Source: Sparassis latifolia (Eukaryota > Basidiomycota > Agaricomycetes > Polyporales > Sparassidaceae). From it: DNA of 64,000 bases. A program made the translations under genes and the position numbers. The notes beneath the pieces were generated by a model. It was not told where the DNA came from and did no database searches. It saw nothing but the letters and a program-made list of their open reading frames with translations. The stretch lies in NCBI GenBank assembly GCA_018466975.1, contig CM031561.1, positions 2,790,001-2,854,000 on the forward strand, in the 5' to 3' direction. Shown here piece by piece: positions 35,874 to 47,759 of this stretch. The number at the start of each line of letters is the position of its first letter. The first letter of the stretch is position 1.

Positions 35874-36311
35874 TGACACCATGCTTCTTTAGGGTCCTGG
35901 AGGATACACTCATTCAAATTTAAATAGCCAGTCACACACATTTATTGACTACTTTGCATACCTACCTTTGCAACTCGCAAACTATCTGACAATCATTTGA
36001 CCATTGAATGCCTGTTGTGATTGAAGTGCAAAGTCCTTGAACATTGCACCTTGCTTTGCTACATAGGATGCATGATCACATAGACCTGCACTCACCGCCT
36101 CCATCTCCCTGGTCTGCCACTCATGCTGCTTGTGTTCAAACCACAGGACAGTTTATAACATCTCATATTACACCTTTGGTACCTCCTCCTTGTATCTTGT
36201 GTCTTGTGCCTTTGCTCTCAGCCAGTTAACTCGATTAACTGACATGCTAATTACAATCTGTGAATAAATTTAACCAGGCATGAACAGATAGTCACTCACC
36301 CTCCTTCATCA

Positions 36312-36730
36312 CTTAGGGCCCTAGTGCAGAGCAGGGGTATGCATAACCCTCAAGGGTAAGAGGTAAGGGTATTGGAGAGTAAGGGTAGGGGTATGAACTT
36401 TCAGACCCTTGTACCCCTGGAGGGTATCACTGCATATAGTATATATAATGTAAGCAGTAATTGTATGGTGACTAAAGCCTAAGTACAGCCTAGATACAGC
36501 CTTAAACTATATTTACAGAAGCTTTAAAGGGAAAAGAAGAATATTACAAGCCTTAAACTTAATGTCTATGATGTTATTTCCTCAAGTAAGGCAGATATTG
36601 AGGGGTATACCCTCAGGGTTTGGTACCCTTACCCATACTCTTACCCCTGGTGAAGGGTATGTACCCTTGGAGGGTAAGGGTAGAGGTACAGCTCAAAGTT
36701 CCCAGGGGTATACCCCTGCTTTGCACTAGT
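36312..36730 (+). mobile_element. Small MITE with CTAGTGCA terminal repeats
   Basis: Bounded by CTAGTGCAGAGCAGGGGTAT and, at the right end, ATACCCCTGCTTTGCACTAG, which are inverted repeats of about 20 bp. The inside is rich in GGTACCCTTACCC and AAGGGTA dyads and holds no coding sequence. A second, 5'-truncated copy lies about 850 bp upstream in the same orientation. Confidence 0.68.
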
Positions 36731-37512
36731 GTCAGCAAGACCATTAAGTTTGGATGCCTTAGCCTGAAGCCCCATTTGTGTAAAAAGCTATACGGCCAAG
36801 GCCAAAGTGTGAAAAACTCTTTATAGAATGAAAATTTCTAGATCCTCGGCCAAGGCCACCATTTTCACAAAAACTATATAGGGCATTCTTGGCTAATGCC
36901 AAAGTTTAGAAGACCCTATATAGAATATAAATTTCAGAACACTCAGCCATGACCACTATTTCCATAAAAACTATATAGGATATTTTCAGCCACGACCAAA
37001 TTTCAGACAATTCTATATAGAATTTCAATTTCTTGACCCTTGACCGCAGGCATTATTTTCACAAAAATCTATATAGGGTACCCTTGGCCACAGCCAAATG
37101 TCAGAAAATGCTATATAGAATCAAAATTTCATGTGCCTTGGCCAAGTGAAACATTTACACAAAGATTCTATATAGGTCCACTTGGCCAAGCCCAACTGTC
37201 TGCAAACTCTATATAGGATTGGAATTTTATGACTCTTGGCCAATGGCACTATTTCAGCTACAATTTATATAGAGAAATGGCGGCCGACCCCAAAATGCCC
37301 GATAACCTATATAAACTTTAAACTGCACCTCCCTTGGCTAACTCCCAAATATGCGACTTAGCCTATATAGCATACTTATCTTGGCCAATCCTATATCTCC
37401 ATCCTATATTATATTCTTGGCCAACACTCAGTTTTATGGAAATTTACACAAAATATTCCACCTCGGTTATATGGACTTTTAGGTATATATTGGCTGATAG
37501 GTGTGTGGGCAT

Positions 37513-38105
37513 TACACAGTCAATTTATTGTACTTGATGTGTAATAGAAACAACATTCAGAGGTAAGCCATCTAATTGAATAGGAGATGGAGGTGCAGTC
37601 AACTTTACAAATAGAGTATCAAGAGCCATTTTATCATGAGTAAGTGGTCGTGACTTCCAGCCAACTACAATGCCTTCAGCACCATTAGTGACACCACATC
37701 CAGTTGCTTTATTGTTCTTAATCATAACTGGCAGTCCAATATATAGGGACAATTTACCTGGATGATGGTTGGTACAACAGTGTGGCAAGTTCCAGAGTTT
37801 TTCCTGCAAGTGTGGACTGATCTTATTTGATGATCGCTTAGGATCTACTGTAGCAGACTTTTTCTTTGATTTTCTCTTCTTGTTACTAGTGTCATCTGAC
37901 TTCCAGCTGTCTATGGAATAAAATGTCTGGAGTGTCTGACCAGTCTCTCTGGCAAATTGTGCAGAGCCAAGTTCATTGGTTCGATCACGATATGCATTAA
38001 AGCTTATTATGATGGACACATTTCTGAATCTTGTCTGAGAGAGTTCAGGTTTGTCTGGACCCCTTCCAGCTATTTTAGACTGAAGCAACTTAATGTCTGC
38101 CTTAG
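37513..38105 (-). pseudogene. PIF1-UCH mobile-element gene, fragment 1: PIF1 helicase C-terminal lobe
   Basis: Minus-strand frame of about 195 codons: LLQSKIAGRGPDKPELS..., IISFNAYRDRTNELGSAQFA, ETGQTLQTFYSIDSW, a basic insert, HHPGKLSLYIGLPVMIKNNK, GCGVTNGAEGIVVGW and LDTLFVKLTAPP. These match the second RecA lobe of PIF1-family helicases carried by fungal Helitron-like elements, where the helicase unwinds donor DNA. A TAA where Gln is expected (C-to-T) lies at 37525-37527, 12 bp before E1 begins. The N-terminal lobe and any replication-initiator domain are absent: at about 38105 the sequence passes abruptly into an unrelated gene. Confidence 0.78.
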
Positions 38106-39056
38106 TACAAGACTTGTATCCTGCGTGCCCCCAAGGAGGTAGCCTTCTTGCTGCGGGATCGTTTCATCTGCGGCCCCAGTGATCCGCCCATGTTTGCGAA
38201 GGTCGCTAGTTGGAAGGAGATAGTGAGAGAGAGCAATTCATGGGACAGAAGTGTAGGTGCATCTTGGGACTTCAACCTCTGCTTCACATAAGTGCACCTG
38301 CACCTCCTTGCCTGGCACCTGGCACAAGCACCTCTCACAGAGGTGCCAAAGAGGCAATCAACATCAGCTTCCTGGCATGCCTCACATCCGGGATCGTGAA
38401 TCAATGTGGGCTGTGTGGCACGACGTTCGAGCATAGTGAAGAAGTCCTGGCCCAGTGCCAGCTGGGTCATCGTGGCATCAACCTTCTGCTGGGATGGGTC
38501 CGGAAGATGGAGACTGGTGAAAGACTGCAAGTGTGCGTACAAAAGAACATCGACGAATGTCGTGCATATCTCGTTGACCTCCCTCAGATCAAAATCTGAC
38601 TCCCTGAAGGTGATGAGGATCTCGAAGCAATCCTCCAACATTCTCTGGTGGACAACAGAGGTCAAAAGTGGACAGTGAGGATAATAAAACACTCAGCACC
38701 AGGTGGGACGGCTCACCGATCCACACCCTCTATGCCTCGTCTCCTCCGGACCCATCGGCCATTGCAAGATGACGATTCACATCTGCTATGGCATCACGCA
38801 CATCATATTCGGCAATAACACAGGCATCGGAGGGTTCAGCCATTTTAGAGGGGATCGTCCAGGGTTGTAGGCCGAGGTACAAGGTGCCGTGCATGCAAGG
38901 GAACCATGCGTGAGACTGCGGGTGGTACATGCAAACATCTCTTTGCACCGCAGGCCTGGGTGCCTGCACCAATCTTGCAGAATTCCCGATAAGGAGCCAG
39001 TCTCGTGAAGCGCCCGACCAAGCATACTCACAGGGCACCAACCGAGGGGATCTCAA
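38102..39056 (-). pseudogene. Zn2Cys6-type gene, 3' part
   Basis: Minus-strand exons: a first piece ending near 38730 (ACVIAEYDVRDAIADVNRHL), then a 196-codon frame 38692-38102. The latter contains CEACQEADVDC and, nine residues on, CARCQARRCRC, i.e. CX2CX6CX9CX2CX6C, the spacing of a fungal Zn2Cys6 cluster. Such clusters normally bind DNA; here it sits mid-protein in a gene of unknown role. The same spacing recurs in the plus-strand gene at 43745-47530, so the two look related. It ends next to the PIF1 fragment. Confidence 0.5.
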
Positions 39057-39355
39057 TTAGTGCCGAACTGAGACAATTTTGGGGGCGCAATCTGGTGTCG
39101 CGTAGTATCTGTGGCTCATTCTTATATGTGGGCCCAGGTACCCTGACCGAGAATGATTAGTATTTGAAGTGTTGAGGAGATGAAGGGATGCATAGCGCCC
39201 TGAGATGGAAATCACATCTGCAAAGCAGTCTTGCATTTCGGAGATACCACAGGGTGCTACACAACAGACCCTAGTCTGACAGCAATTGGAAGCTGGTTAT
39301 TGGAGGAGGGAACACTATGAGCCCGAACACTATTTCTAACTCCTCAACTACGATC

Positions 39356-40385
39356 CACACCTTTCAGTCATGTTACCTGAACTGAACTCCCATTTACCCT
39401 GACATTGTCATGAACTGGACAGCCAGCGGACATCGGCCCATTGTCACCATGTTGACCTCTACCAGCAGTGGGCCCATATCTTTCATGTGTGGGATACTAG
39501 CAGTGGGCCCATATCTTTCATGTGTGGGATACTAGCAGTGGGCCCACTGCTAGTGTTCTTCTCCCAGTGCTTGGCCCACTAGTAGGGCATATTACAGTGT
39601 TGTAACCATTAAGCAATGGGCCCACTGCCACAGGTCAGAGGGTGGGCCGACGCCAGAGCATGTTATCGCCATCAATGGGCCCATCGCCACGAGTGTAAGA
39701 TGACGGATGGGCCCACTGCCAAAAATTGGAGTGTTGGCCATGGCCAGAGCATGTTTGTCTGAGTAATGGGCCCACCGCCAGAGTATGATGAATGAGCAGT
39801 GGGTCGATCACCAAGAGTGTAACCTGAAGGATGGGCCCACCGCCAAAGGTTAGAGGGTTGACGATTGCCAGAGCATGTTATCACCAGCAATCGGCCCATC
39901 GCCAAAGCACCCTTAGTGAGGGCCTTACTGCAAGCACCCATGGGATAGGTCATCACCAGGACATGTTTCTGCCAGCAATCGGCCCACTGCCAAAAGCCAG
40001 TGGGTTGACGATCACCAGGATATGTCATCGCCACCAATGGGCCCATTGTCACATACAGCCCTGCAGTTTCTGGGCACATTGGTGGTGATGACATGCTCTG
40101 GTGATCGCCAACCCTCTGACCTTTGGCGGTGAGCCCATCACTCACCAGCACTCATGGCGGAGGGCCAATTGGTGGCAAAAACATGGCTTGGCAATGGCCA
40201 ACCCTCTGACCCTTGGCAGTGGGCCCTTTGCTGGTGGAGCGAGATTCCCATGCAGTGAAGCTCTCACTCAGCTCCTTTGGCGATGGGCCAATTGCTGGCA
40301 ACAACATGCCTTGGTGATGGCGAGCGCAGTCCACCCATCTCAAGAGTACACTGGAGGAGCGATGGGCTTTAGAGCTTAGTGATGC
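39356..40385. repeat. Partial relative of element E3 (GGGCCCA array)
   Basis: Starts with the same terminus as E3 (CACACCTTTCAGTC) and follows it closely for about 600 bp, with the GGGCCCACTGCCA / GCCAGAGCATGTT repeats. The repeats flip orientation near 40060. No matching right end or target duplication is found, so this copy is truncated or rearranged. Confidence 0.7.
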
Positions 40386-40474
40386 AGAAGTGAATGTATC
40401 CATTTTGTACTGGTATACAAGCTGTTACATAGCGGTCATATATTGCTAACACCAGAACGCTCAAAGACACTAGT

Positions 40475-41873
40475 TCAGTTCCTGCGATACGCCTCGCCAC
40501 GAATGTCCCTCAGAATGTACCCCATTTGGAACACGGTCGAGCTGGCATTGAGGTTCGCAATGTGCATATCCTCAGTGAGGTTGAGCTCATGCTGAAGACG
40601 TACAATGCGCTCCCACAACATGGCATGACGATGACTAACTGCAAAGCTATCACCTTTGTCATCGTCCACTATGAATAAGGTCAACATCAGACTGAATGTT
40701 GCCAGAGATGTACTCACTGAAACTGTCTGCCTCTGCTGCAATCTGCGCAAATGATCCACCGAGGCGGGCCACTTGTGAGCCAGAAGCAGCATTTGTCTCT
40801 CCAGGGACTGCCATTGGCAGCAGCTGTGTGGTATCTGGGAATAAGCCTGAAACCTGTTCCCAATGGGTGGGATGATGGATCGGCAGCTCATCTGGAAGTG
40901 CTGCCAAACTTGGCATCCTGGAAGTAACAGTGACTGGCTCGATGCTGCCTTTCATATAGTGAATGACAGGTGCATCATAGCGGAAATTGCTGTTATTGAA
41001 AGTGCGAGCTGGAGAGTGAGAGGGCGCCGATGGCGGAGGCGGTGGACTTAAAACATTGTCCAACAAAGGTCACCTCTTTGGAGGCGAAGTGCTGGGACTA
41101 TTTAGCCACCGGACCTGGCTATGCACAGGCATCGTGCCAGGGCTGTCTATCACCAGAGCTCGCCATCGTCCTGGCGTGGCGGGAGGACTATTGTCAAAGT
41201 CCAACAGTTTCAGCACTGGTTACGTGTCAAGTGTCTCGTCCACCAGCATGCACCTCGCCATCGGCGTACTTGCTTGACTATCGAAGTGGATGGACGTACG
41301 TGGCATAGCGTCAAGGGGCTCAGCGATGAGCAATCATCGAGGGAGTTGGGAGGTATCAGGAGTGCAAAAGTCGAAAGTGTGAGCTGGCGGAGGAAGGAGA
41401 GTAGCTTCCAACAGGGCGCGTCGAGGGATTGGCGAGATGCCAGGAGTGTCGAAGTCGAACATTCCACCGGGCGCAGTGGGGGTGGAATCTGAGATGAGTG
41501 CACACCTATGGATTGGCGAACTGCCACGACTTTCATCCCAAGCTGGCACCAGAGGGTCAGGAATAAGTGCGCGACTTCCCTGCACAGGCACCACAGATCC
41601 AGATGATGCCTGTACCTTTGGCGAGGTGTGGCAGTGGAGATGCTCATGTGGCAAGTTGGATGGTGCAAATGGAGCTGCCAGGGACGAGGTAGTGTGGCGA
41701 GGCACGAGGGGTGTCTGAGAAGCAGAGTGGAGAGGCAAGGAGATCTGGGCAGATCCAGGAGAGTCAAGGAGATCTGAAATGAGTGGACGACGGGGCTCAA
41801 CGATACTATCCTCCTCATGCAACTCGCCCATCGTAATGTCCAGCGTGTCAGGAGGTTCCGTGTCACTGGCCAT
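40475..41873 (-). pseudogene. Unknown gene with Pro/Ser-rich N-part and helical C-part, decayed
   Basis: Starts MASDTEPPDTLDITMGELHE at 41873. The frame is interrupted by in-frame TGA codons (for example after SQLPR near 41335, and near 41047) but otherwise continues through SPPPPPSAPSHSPARTFNNS to GGSFAQIAAEADSF. A 49-nt intron (40669-40717) joins to DDDKGDSFAVSHRHAMLWER and the end RDIRGEAYRRN. The nonsense codons are of CGA/TGG-to-TGA type. No family recognised. It is divergent from the plus-strand gene at 43745, with E2 in the intergenic space. Confidence 0.5.
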
Positions 41874-42284
41874 GGCAGGTAGATTGTGGTGAGCAGACAA
41901 GTCTTCGATCAGTCCTGGATCGCAGGGGATCAGTTGTAGAAAGGGGATTGATATGACATAGAAAGGTCAGATAACGTCACAAAGGAGTCAGATTCCACAA
42001 GGAGAGCAATAGAACTTACTGTTGGGAGCCATGAGAACTTGCGGCAGGTCACACTGACCTTGAGCAGTGATGTCAGTTATGAGGGATAATCTTTAGTGCT
42101 TATAAGTTACAATTAAGGCTGAAATCCGGGTTTAATAAACAGGCCATGTGGATAATCCAAACATGAGGATTATCCCCTTGAAGTATTCTAAGCTAATCTC
42201 AAGATAATCTAAAGGGATAATCCAGAGGATAATGCTAAAGATCATGCAAAGAATTATCCAAAGCCAAAATCAATTTAACAACTT

Positions 42285-42375
42285 GCATCCAGCCAGGATT
42301 GAACTCTCAACCTCAGGTGAAAATTACATGACTCAGAAACTTCGGACACTTTAACCACTACTCCACATGACCTTA
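42285..42375 (-). other. tRNA-like segment, left arm of E2
   Basis: On the minus strand: A-box-like TGGAGTAGTGG (42355-42365) and B-box-like AGTTCAATCC (42296-42305), about 50 nt apart as in a class II tRNA. The T-stem is poorly paired, so it is a tRNA relic rather than a working tRNA. Reads toward the left end of the element. Confidence 0.55.
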
Positions 42376-43280
42376 ACAGTTTGCACTCATGCATAATACA
42401 TATAGTAAATTTTACTAAAAGGACTTAGACAAATTCTGCTTATCACAAAAGTGGTGACTGAGTTAACATAAGACAAAGGATGTTTCTAGTCACTTTGGGG
42501 TACCCTTCAGACCTAGCTCTTAGTTTCAACATAACTTGTAGTGTATTTGTAGCTAAGGGCTTCTCAGATGACTGACTGACCATAGTACTAACACATGTTT
42601 TAGGGCATTATATGTGACTATCCAGAATATAGATAGGATATAGGCTGGTTCATCTTATAGTACTAGTGTATTTACTAGTGGTTCTATAATGTCAGGAGTA
42701 CATAAGATGTCCCACTATTCACTTCAGAGTATCAATGTTCCAGCTTAGTAGGTTATTTCCTACAAGATTTATCTCATATGCCCAACTTACATCCTATCTA
42801 TGGTCTGAGCAATCTTTTAATGCTCTGAGACATGTATTGGTACTATAATCATACTGGCACTTAAGAGGGACTTAGCAATGACATACTATGGAACATTTTG
42901 TTGCTAAGAGCTAGAGATAAAAAGTACTCTAAAGTGAATAGTGGGACATCTTATGTACTCCTGACATTATAGAACCACTAGTAAATACACTAGTACTATA
43001 AGATGAACCAGCCTATATCCTATCTATATTCTGGATAGTCACATATAATGCCCTAAAACATGTGTTAGTACTATGGTCAGTCAGTCATCTGAGAAGCCCT
43101 TAGCTACAAATACACTACAAGTTATGTTGAAACTAAGAGCTAGGTCTGAAGGGTACCCCAAAGTGACTAGAAACATCCTTTGTCTTATGTTAACTCAGTC
43201 ACCACTTTTGTGATGAGCAGAATTTGTCTAAGTCCTTTTAGTAAAATTTACTATATGTATTATGCATGAGTGCAAACTGT

Positions 43281-43371
43281 TAAGGTCATGTGGAGTAGTG
43301 GTTAAAGTGTCCGAAGTTTCTGAGTCATGTAATTTTCACCTGAGGTTGAGAGTTCAATCCTGGCTGGATGC
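43281..43371 (+). other. tRNA-like segment, right arm of E2
   Basis: Mirror copy: A-box-like TGGAGTAGTGG at 43291-43301 and B-box-like AGTTCAATCC at 43351-43360 on the plus strand, reading toward the right end of the element. Confidence 0.55.
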
Positions 43372-43744
43372 AAGTTGTTAAATTGATTTTGGCTTTGGAT
43401 AATTCTTTGCATGATCTTTAGCATTATCCTCTGGATTATCCCTTTAGATTATCTTGAGATTAGCTTAGAATACTTCAAGGGGATAATCCTCATGTTTGGA
43501 TTATCCACATGGCCTGTTTATTAAACCCGGATTTCAGCCTTAATTGTAACTTATAAGCACTAAAGATTATCTCTCATAACTGACAATGATGCCTTGAGAG
43601 ACTTGAGAAATCGCACAAGTCCAGCGATCACGTATAAAGCACGTGGTCACGTGGCATGTGAAGTTGAACTTGGTGCAGATTGCGTCTGCCAGCTCATAGC
43701 GTCGTCTGCTCTGCCTTCGCTGTACTGCAACCTCTGCTTTTGAA

Positions 43745-46700
43745 ATGTCCTCACGCTTTCTTCTGCCAAGCTCACCATGCCTCTGGATATCGACCCCAAC
43801 TATGTTCTGCAGGCCACGACTGACAGCCATTGTTGCAGCGGCACCTCGCCAGGATGACCCTCGCTATCCGAACTGGGAGACGAGGATTTACCTCGAAGTG
43901 GTAAGTCATTGGTCGAAGGTCTGGCATGCACTCACCAAATATGCCACACAGAGTCGACTTGAAAACACTTTCCCGGAGCCCTTGAAGTCATTGAGGATGC
44001 CTGAGATCGTCATCAGCGCGTTGCTGAAATTTACCCAGGCATACCAGCAGAAGGCCCTGGCATGGCTGGACCACATATTGAATGACGATGAGAGGATATA
44101 CAAGAGGTACCCTCTGGCTGTGCATGAGTATGGGGAGTGTGAGGACCTGGGAAGGCAGTGGTGGACTGAAGGTGAGTAACAAGCATTGTGAGATGTCGAG
44201 CGACACACTGACTGCACCAGATCCATATTGCAAGCTGCCACCAGTGAAGAGTACGCCAGCGGCTGGCTCGGGCAATGTGCCAGCCGATGACGACACCCAG
44301 GGACATGGCGCGGAGGACCTGGGGACCAGGGACCTTGTCACCAAGGGCAAAGGCAAGGAGAGAGCTGACAAGGATGCCAGAACAGGCACAGTGGTTGAGC
44401 GTATGGTCCACGTGGAGGCGGTGGAGGATAAGGGAAAGGGAAAGAGCAAGGAGAAGGTGCAGGGCAAGGCGACCCATGCGATGAGCGAGGCAGAGGCAGA
44501 GGCAGAGGCAGAGGCAGAGGCAGAGGCAGAGAAGCAGGAGGGCGAGGACGATGATGATACTGACAATGACGACGGTGATGAGGACGACAATGCCAACAAA
44601 GATGACGATGATGAGATGGCGGAAGATGTGCCAGGTGCAGGCCAGCCCGAATCCATCAAGGTCGATGCGGCGTCGCCCCCTCCGCCAACTGCCAGACCAA
44701 CATCAATCTCACCAGCTGCCCCATCACTCCGAAAGTGCAAGGCCGTCATCACAGAGTCAAATGAGGAGAGTGAGAACGAGGAGGCAGCTCTGAAGGCGAA
44801 GCGGATGAAGCCGATCGAGGTCGCAAAGGAGAAAGGTGAGGCCCCGACCACCTCTGCTCGAGCCCAGCGTGCCCAGAACAGGATGGTGCAGACCGAGGTG
44901 AAGGGCTCGAAGGTGCACATGAAGAGCGGGAAGAGGAAGGCGAAGGAGTCGAGTGATGAAGAGGAAGTACCGACCGTCAAGCTGCCAAAGAAGAAGCGCG
45001 CGACGAAGGAATACAAGAGCAAGGAGTTCATTGAAAGCGAAGATGAGACTCCAGCACTGCCTTCCAATCTACCCACCAAGACCACAGGGGACTCTAACAC
45101 TGGTGTTGCGAAGATGAACGCCCCTGCCAAACCTGTCAAACAGACAATGAGGATGATGGCGACGCCTCATGTTGCACCAAAGGGGAAGGGGAAGGGGAAG
45201 GGGATGGCGAAGGGGAAGGTGACAGTGTCACAGAAGGACAAGTGGAAAAAGATGTCCACCCGCATGTCTGACTTTATGTGGGCACATGCAACGGATTCGG
45301 TGAGTAACGATCTTGTGAGAAATTGACCTGTGCTAATGTTCCTGCAGCTTGTCCCTTGCGTCAGCTGCCAGGAGAAAGAGTGGCCATGCAAGCTCAACAC
45401 CGCCAACTTCAGTTGGTGCCTCAAATGTGCAGCACGAGGCATCAGTTGCAACATCGCACCGAGGAACAGGGATGGCATGCCCCTGCGAGGAAACTCACAC
45501 ACTGCACAGCGTGAGTTCCAAGAGATGTGCACAGCACTAGTGTTAGAGGGCAAGCCACTGCTGACGTCGCCACCTCCATACGATGTCAATGTCGACTCTG
45601 ATGAGCCCGACGGTGCAGAACCACTGGTCATGGGAGCATCGAAGCACAAGCCGCCGAAGAAGACCAAGATGCACAATGCTGCAGCATCCAGCTCCAAGGT
45701 CAAGAGTGGCGAGGAGGTCGAGGCGACGATGCAGAAGAAGGTGACCACCACGCCCGATGAAGCTAACACTAAAGGCGAGGCCTCGGGGGAGAAATCATCA
45801 AAGTCCAAGCATGCCACCAAGTCCACCACCACCACTGGAGCCATGGCTCCCTCAAACTCTGGTAAGGTCGCCAACTCTGGTGAGGTCTCCAAGTCTGGCG
45901 TGCCTGCCAAGTCTGGTGCGGTTGTCAAACTTGGCGAAGGTAAGAAGTCAGGACCCAAGCCAAGGCCAGTGAGGAGCAAAAACTCAGGTGCGCAAGATGA
46001 TGGCGAGGTCACCAAGACCTTGGTACGTGAGGTGGATGAGGTCCCACCTGCGAAGTCTGTTGTGAAGGAGGGTGGGCAGATGACAAGGGTGGCAATGAGA
46101 GGTCGCTCGGGCCCAATGGTGCCTGTGATCACCAGGAAGACAAAGGTGAGTGCTCAGAAGGCAGCAGCCAAGATGCCTCTGGCAGAAGGCGATGGCATGG
46201 AGGAAGCCGCCAGGCTGGCAATGGAGGCGGTGCAGGCTATGGCCTTCCAAACAGGGCCAGCCGCTCCGCTGCAAGCTAGCAGCAGCAAGTGCATGCTGAC
46301 ATCAGTTGCCAATGAACCAGAGGATGTGCCAGAGTTTCAGGCAGAGGTGTCAGAGGATCAGGTAAGCACGACATTTTGTCGCAGCTGGAGTCGATGTAAC
46401 CATGAAACAGTGCGCATCCTTGGAGCGGCCACACGACGATCAGCAGCATTCACTGCTGATGTCCCACGAGACGAGCACAGGAGCTGCTGAGGTGGCACAG
46501 GAGATGATGCTCTCCCTGGAGATATCCAAGGCATCGAAGGGAGCAAAGTCATCCACATTAGCGAAGGCGGACACATCGATGGAGGGCGAAGGCCAGCAAA
46601 GAAGGGCCCTACATTGACTGCAAGGCAGCGAAGGAGGCGGAGGCAAAAGGACGTGAAGGCGAATCGCCTCAGAGCAGTGCCTCTGACCAGCAAGGGTGAG

Positions 46701-47530
46701 TGTGCCCACCACAGGGTCGCATCCATGCAGCGCTAACCAGAGATACAGCACCCCACTTGCGCGACATCCAGCAAGTGTCTACAGGAAGTCCTGCTCTATC
46801 GAATGAAGGTGACACCCCCAGTGGCAAAGAAACCTCGCGGTCATCCAACGATGACTGCGTGAATTGTGTCGAGTTGCAACAGGAGTTCCTGGCACACAAG
46901 GATGGGATGAAAGTCCAATTCCAGAAGAGGATGGCGAACCTCAACACCGTCAAGGCAGAGATCACGGCAGTGCTCCAGCGAATCAACTCGCCATCTGCAC
47001 TTCAAGAAAATGTCCGGAGCATTCGCGAGGAGGTCAAGTTGGCGATGGAGGAGTTTTGCAGGCCAGTCACCATCAAGCTGCAGGAGAGTGTGAAGTTGGT
47101 GGTGGCAGACCTTGTCACCAAGCGACATTGCCTGCTAGAGCTCAAGGAGAAGGTCAACAGGTTGGAGCAAGGTGCGAACCAGACGTTGAGCCAGGCGGAC
47201 GTCGGGAAGCTGTAGGGCGAATTGGCTGACCTCCATCATTCGATGGAGCTCCAGGCGGCACAGTCAGACAGCATGGAGAAGGAGCTCAGGTCATTGGCGG
47301 CAGAGGCAATCGCTCAAGCGAGCAAGCTGGAGAAGGAATTGGCGCTTGCCAAAGACGATACGATGGCAGTGGCAATGTCCACTTTGGATGAAGCAAAGAA
47401 GGTGGGGAAGGAGGTGGCGACAGCGAGAGAGGAAACCTCGCTGATGGCGAAGTTGTTGGACGCATTCAGAGAGAAGGTCGACTCTGCCATGGTCTTCACT
47501 GCCTTTCGCCCAGATAGCCACAATGTGTAG
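43745..47530 (+). pseudogene. Large Zn2Cys6/coiled-coil gene of unknown role, lightly broken
   Basis: Multi-exon gene, about 1,100 residues if read through. An N-terminal helical part (FTQAYQQKALAWLDHILNDD) splices at 44171 (GTGAGT) into a Lys/Glu-rich region with an Ala-Glu run (about 44486-44530) and basic nuclear-signal-like stretches. It then splices at 45300 into CVSCQEKEWPC...WCLKCAARGISC (about 45358-45450), a CX2CX6CX9CX2CX6C zinc cluster. A long Lys/Ser/Thr-rich segment follows, then a coiled-coil end (NVRSIREEVKLAMEEF, ELRSLAAEAIAQASKLEKEL) to the stop at 47530. Two defects are seen: a frame change near 46590 and an in-frame TAG (Gln codon expected) at 47213-47215. Nuclear location is inferred from composition. 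Confidence 0.55.
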
Positions 47531-47759
47531 CTATTAGAATATTGGTATACATGCTTTTTAACCTAGCATGGAATCTCCATGCACTCGATTCGCCACCGCC
47601 ACTCCAAGTGAACTGAATGCCTGCTGAAGTTCTTGCCCACTCCCCTTGCCATCGCCACCACCTCCATGGCTTTGCCTATGTAGATCCATGGGTCTCATTA
47701 TAGAAGGTGAAACAATGTGGAAGCCTACGAGTCTACTTTAAACTGGAGTTATATTGTCA

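Larger units (their letters stand above)
30461..37505. mobile_element. Element E1: 7.0-kb transposon with long inverted ends and TGGGCAT duplication
   Basis: Ends are GAGCCCATTCAGCC (left) and, on the complement, CACACCTATCAGCC (right), flanked by identical TGGGCAT at 30454-30460 and 37506-37512. Inverted arms run about 30461-31290 and 36745-37505. Each arm is built from alternating CTATATAG and (TT)GGCCAAG dyads spaced about 40-60 bp, more than ten of each. The interior holds a decayed acidic ORF on minus, a 91-bp minisatellite and two smaller repeats, but no transposase I recognise. It sits inside the PIF1 helicase frame, which rejoins (VMPNGARL) once the element and one duplication are taken out. 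Confidence 0.85.
42065..43591. mobile_element. Element E2: 1.5-kb near-perfect palindrome with CCTTGAG duplication
   Basis: Ends are CAGTGATGTCAGTT and, on the complement, CATCATTGTCAGTT, flanked by CCTTGAG at 42058-42064 and 43592-43598. The arms (about 670 bp each) are inverted and almost identical, separated by roughly 180 bp. No coding sequence. Each arm contains a tRNA-like segment with Pol III A and B boxes reading outward. It lies between two divergent genes. Confidence 0.88.

Noticed and set aside
44486..44530. GAGGCA run as an independent microsatellite
   Set aside because: It lies in frame inside the large plus-strand gene as an Ala-Glu run typical of such low-complexity proteins.
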